This document shows positions 62,726 to 64,000 of a stretch of 64,000 bases of DNA, in pieces. Under the pieces are notes generated by a model, which did not search any database, had not been told where the DNA came from, and worked only from the letters and a program-made list of their open reading frames with translations. This stretch comes from Calditrichota bacterium (GTDB lineage: Bacteria; Zhuqueibacterota; Zhuqueibacteria; Zhuqueibacterales; Geothermadaptataceae). Location: contig QQUE01000002.1 of NCBI GenBank assembly GCA_008501765.1, positions 1,176,336-1,240,335 on the forward strand. Reading direction: 5' to 3'. Every line of letters starts with the position of its first letter. The first letter of the stretch is position 1. The position numbers were made by a program, and so were the translations under genes.

Positions 62726-63817
62726 ATGGCGCGAAGAACAAAGAAGAAAGAAAAGCATACTTTTATTTATCTAATTTTTACGATGATTTTATCCGGCGTT
62801 TTATTCGTGGTGGCAGTCAGAACCGGATTGATTTCGCTGTCCTGGCTGGATAAAAAAACAACGCAAATAACGCCAGCCTTCCCCCTATCCACGGAAATTT
62901 CTAAAATTTTATTGCGAAACCAAATCCCTGCCGCGGCGATGAATATAAACATAGATCGTATGCAAATAGCAGTGCCGCAGAAAATTCACCCGGCAGTTCT
63001 GTATCATGCGATTTCAGGATTGATATTGAAAAAAGACGGCAGGATAATATCCGGTCAACAGACAGACAGCACAGGGACAGCGCAACTGCAATTTAATTAT
63101 AAATCAAATCAAACTTTTCTCATCAATTTCGTGCCGGACAGACAAGCGCCGACCGGGCCGAAAATTGCAATTGTCATCGATGATTTTGGATACAATCGTG
63201 GGAAAACTGTACAACAATTGATTGGATTTCCCTACTCGATAACTTATTCCGTCATCCCCGGATTGCCGAAATCAGAAGCGATTGCCAAAGAGCTTTTTCA
63301 ACTTGATAAAACAATTTTTATCCATTTGCCGATGGAACCGATGCAAGGCAGGGTAGAGTCGGAGGGCTACACTCTTTTTACTAATTTAGAAGCCGAAGAA
63401 ATACGCATCAGGGTGCAAAAAGCCATAGCGGCCGTGCCTCATGCAAAGGGGCTGAATAATCATATGGGTTCAAAAGCCACAGCAGATTCGGCCACGATCA
63501 CACCAGCGCTGGAAGAAATTAAAAAAGCCAATCTCATTTTTTTGGATAGCCGGACATCGCCACAGTCTGTGGCCTATAAACTTGCCGGAAAAATGCAAAT
63601 GACTGCCTACCTCAACAATGCATTTATTGATGCGGTGGATGAAAAAGAAGCCATTACCCAAAAAATGCAGCGTCTCGCGAAACAAGCTAAAAAGGACGGT
63701 CTGGCCATCGGCATTGGCCACCCGCGGGCAAAAACGCTGGCTGTGCTCAGCGAAATGATGCCGAAACTGGCCGAGCAGGGATTTGTGTTTGTTGTGTTGG
63801 GGAGAAATATAATGTAA
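62726..63817 (+). CDS. Divergent polysaccharide deacetylase family protein (DUF610/YibQ type)
   Basis: 363 residues from the ATG at 62726 (AGGAAATAC upstream); a longer frame from 62624 runs into the lipoprotein gene and is rejected. One membrane helix (about 12-31) with a basic start anchors it. After a spacer (about 40-145) the DUF610 domain begins KIAIVIDDFGYNR (about 147), followed by ITYSVIPGLPKSEAIAK, IFIHLPMEPMQ, LNNHMGSKATAD (a His/Asp metal-site pattern), IFLDSRTSPQS and IGIGHPRAKTLAVL. The fold is that of NodB deacetylases. These proteins are expected to act on cell-envelope polysaccharide. The gene is complete; 183 bases without a gene follow to the window end. Confidence 0.9.
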   Translation: MARRTKKKEKHTFIYLIFTMILSGVLFVVAVRTGLISLSWLDKKTTQITPAFPLSTEISKILLRNQIPAAAMNINIDRMQIAVPQKIHPAVLYHAISGLILKKDGRIISGQQTDSTGTAQLQFNYKSNQTFLINFVPDRQAPTGPKIAIVIDDFGYNRGKTVQQLIGFPYSITYSVIPGLPKSEAIAKELFQLDKTIFIHLPMEPMQGRVESEGYTLFTNLEAEEIRIRVQKAIAAVPHAKGLNNHMGSKATADSATITPALEEIKKANLIFLDSRTSPQSVAYKLAGKMQMTAYLNNAFIDAVDEKEAITQKMQRLAKQAKKDGLAIGIGHPRAKTLAVLSEMMPKLAEQGFVFVVLGRNIM

Positions 63818-64000
63818 TGGTATCGATAAGGTGATTTGCCACTTGAAACAAATTCAAACCAGAATTCATCCTCCGAGTCACAAAATAATCTCGATTGAAT
63901 TTATAACTGCTTTCAATTTTTAAGGGAAGACATTCCTAATCTGATTAAAATAGCCTTTGATATTGCGGCCATATCGTAAAAAATAAATTGACTTCGCGCC

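Overview
This window looks like a chromosome segment from an anaerobic or facultative bacterium of the Calditrichota / Bacteroidota-Chlorobi neighbourhood. I infer this from five large secreted proteins that end in the FlgD-like / type-IX-secretion-type tail with the 'YPNPFNP' signature, a ferredoxin-dependent 2-oxoacid oxidoreductase with Rnf subunits, a phosphotransbutyrylase-butyrate kinase pair, PEGA-domain and LPP20-type envelope proteins, and AGGAG-type ribosome sites before many genes. No tRNA, rRNA, CRISPR array, prophage or transposase was recognised.

Layout. 1-2.6 kb (minus): gatE and the 5' part of gatD, a tRNA-dependent amidotransferase known as the archaeal type. 3.3-5.6 kb (plus): lipoprotein cyclophilin, DUF6483 protein, metallophosphoesterase. 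6-9.7 kb: crotonase, an exported SAM hydrolase overlapping a nucleoside phosphorylase, and a DUF985 cupin. 9.7-15.3 kb: a repeat-rich accessory stretch with a PEGA/SUMF1-like protein that carries an in-frame palindrome, a DUF559 endonuclease gene bracketed by two copies of a multi-hairpin repeat, an LPP20-type protein, and tandem 150-165 bp repeats. 15.4-23 kb: glutamate synthase large subunit, then htrA between two nearly identical inverted-repeat elements. 23.5-35.5 kb: a six-gene operon, korA-korB-(786 aa ferredoxin-tailed protein)-rnfB-(1459 aa PFOR-like protein)-rnfC. 35.5-37 kb: an AT-rich fic cassette, followed by a duplicated rnfC 3' end. 37-45 kb (minus): KefB-type antiporter, an nhaA remnant, two secreted proteins with near-identical sorting tails, and a Nudix-4TM fusion. 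45-52.5 kb: VOC protein, ptb-buk, patatin-Omp85 protein, cytidylate-kinase-like protein, small lipoprotein. 52.6-63.8 kb: sortilin-like, VWA/dockerin-like and M1-peptidase secreted proteins, a lipoprotein and a divergent polysaccharide deacetylase.

How it fits together. The kor/rnf operon would oxidise 2-oxoacids to acyl-CoA and pass electrons through iron-sulfur proteins. Ptb-Buk could turn acyl-CoA into ATP, and GltB could use low-potential electrons for nitrogen assimilation. The SAM hydrolase and phosphorylase form a two-step route from SAM to adenosine to base. The secreted proteins form an extracellular surface or degradation set.

The strongest candidates for something undescribed are: (i) the 2-oxoacid oxidoreductase operon with two giant accessory proteins, one of them apparently a PFOR that has lost its cofactor motifs; (ii) the DUF559 nuclease gene framed by multi-hairpin repeats whose loop is conserved while the stems change; (iii) GatDE in a bacterium; and (iv) the fic insertion that duplicates the end of rnfC.
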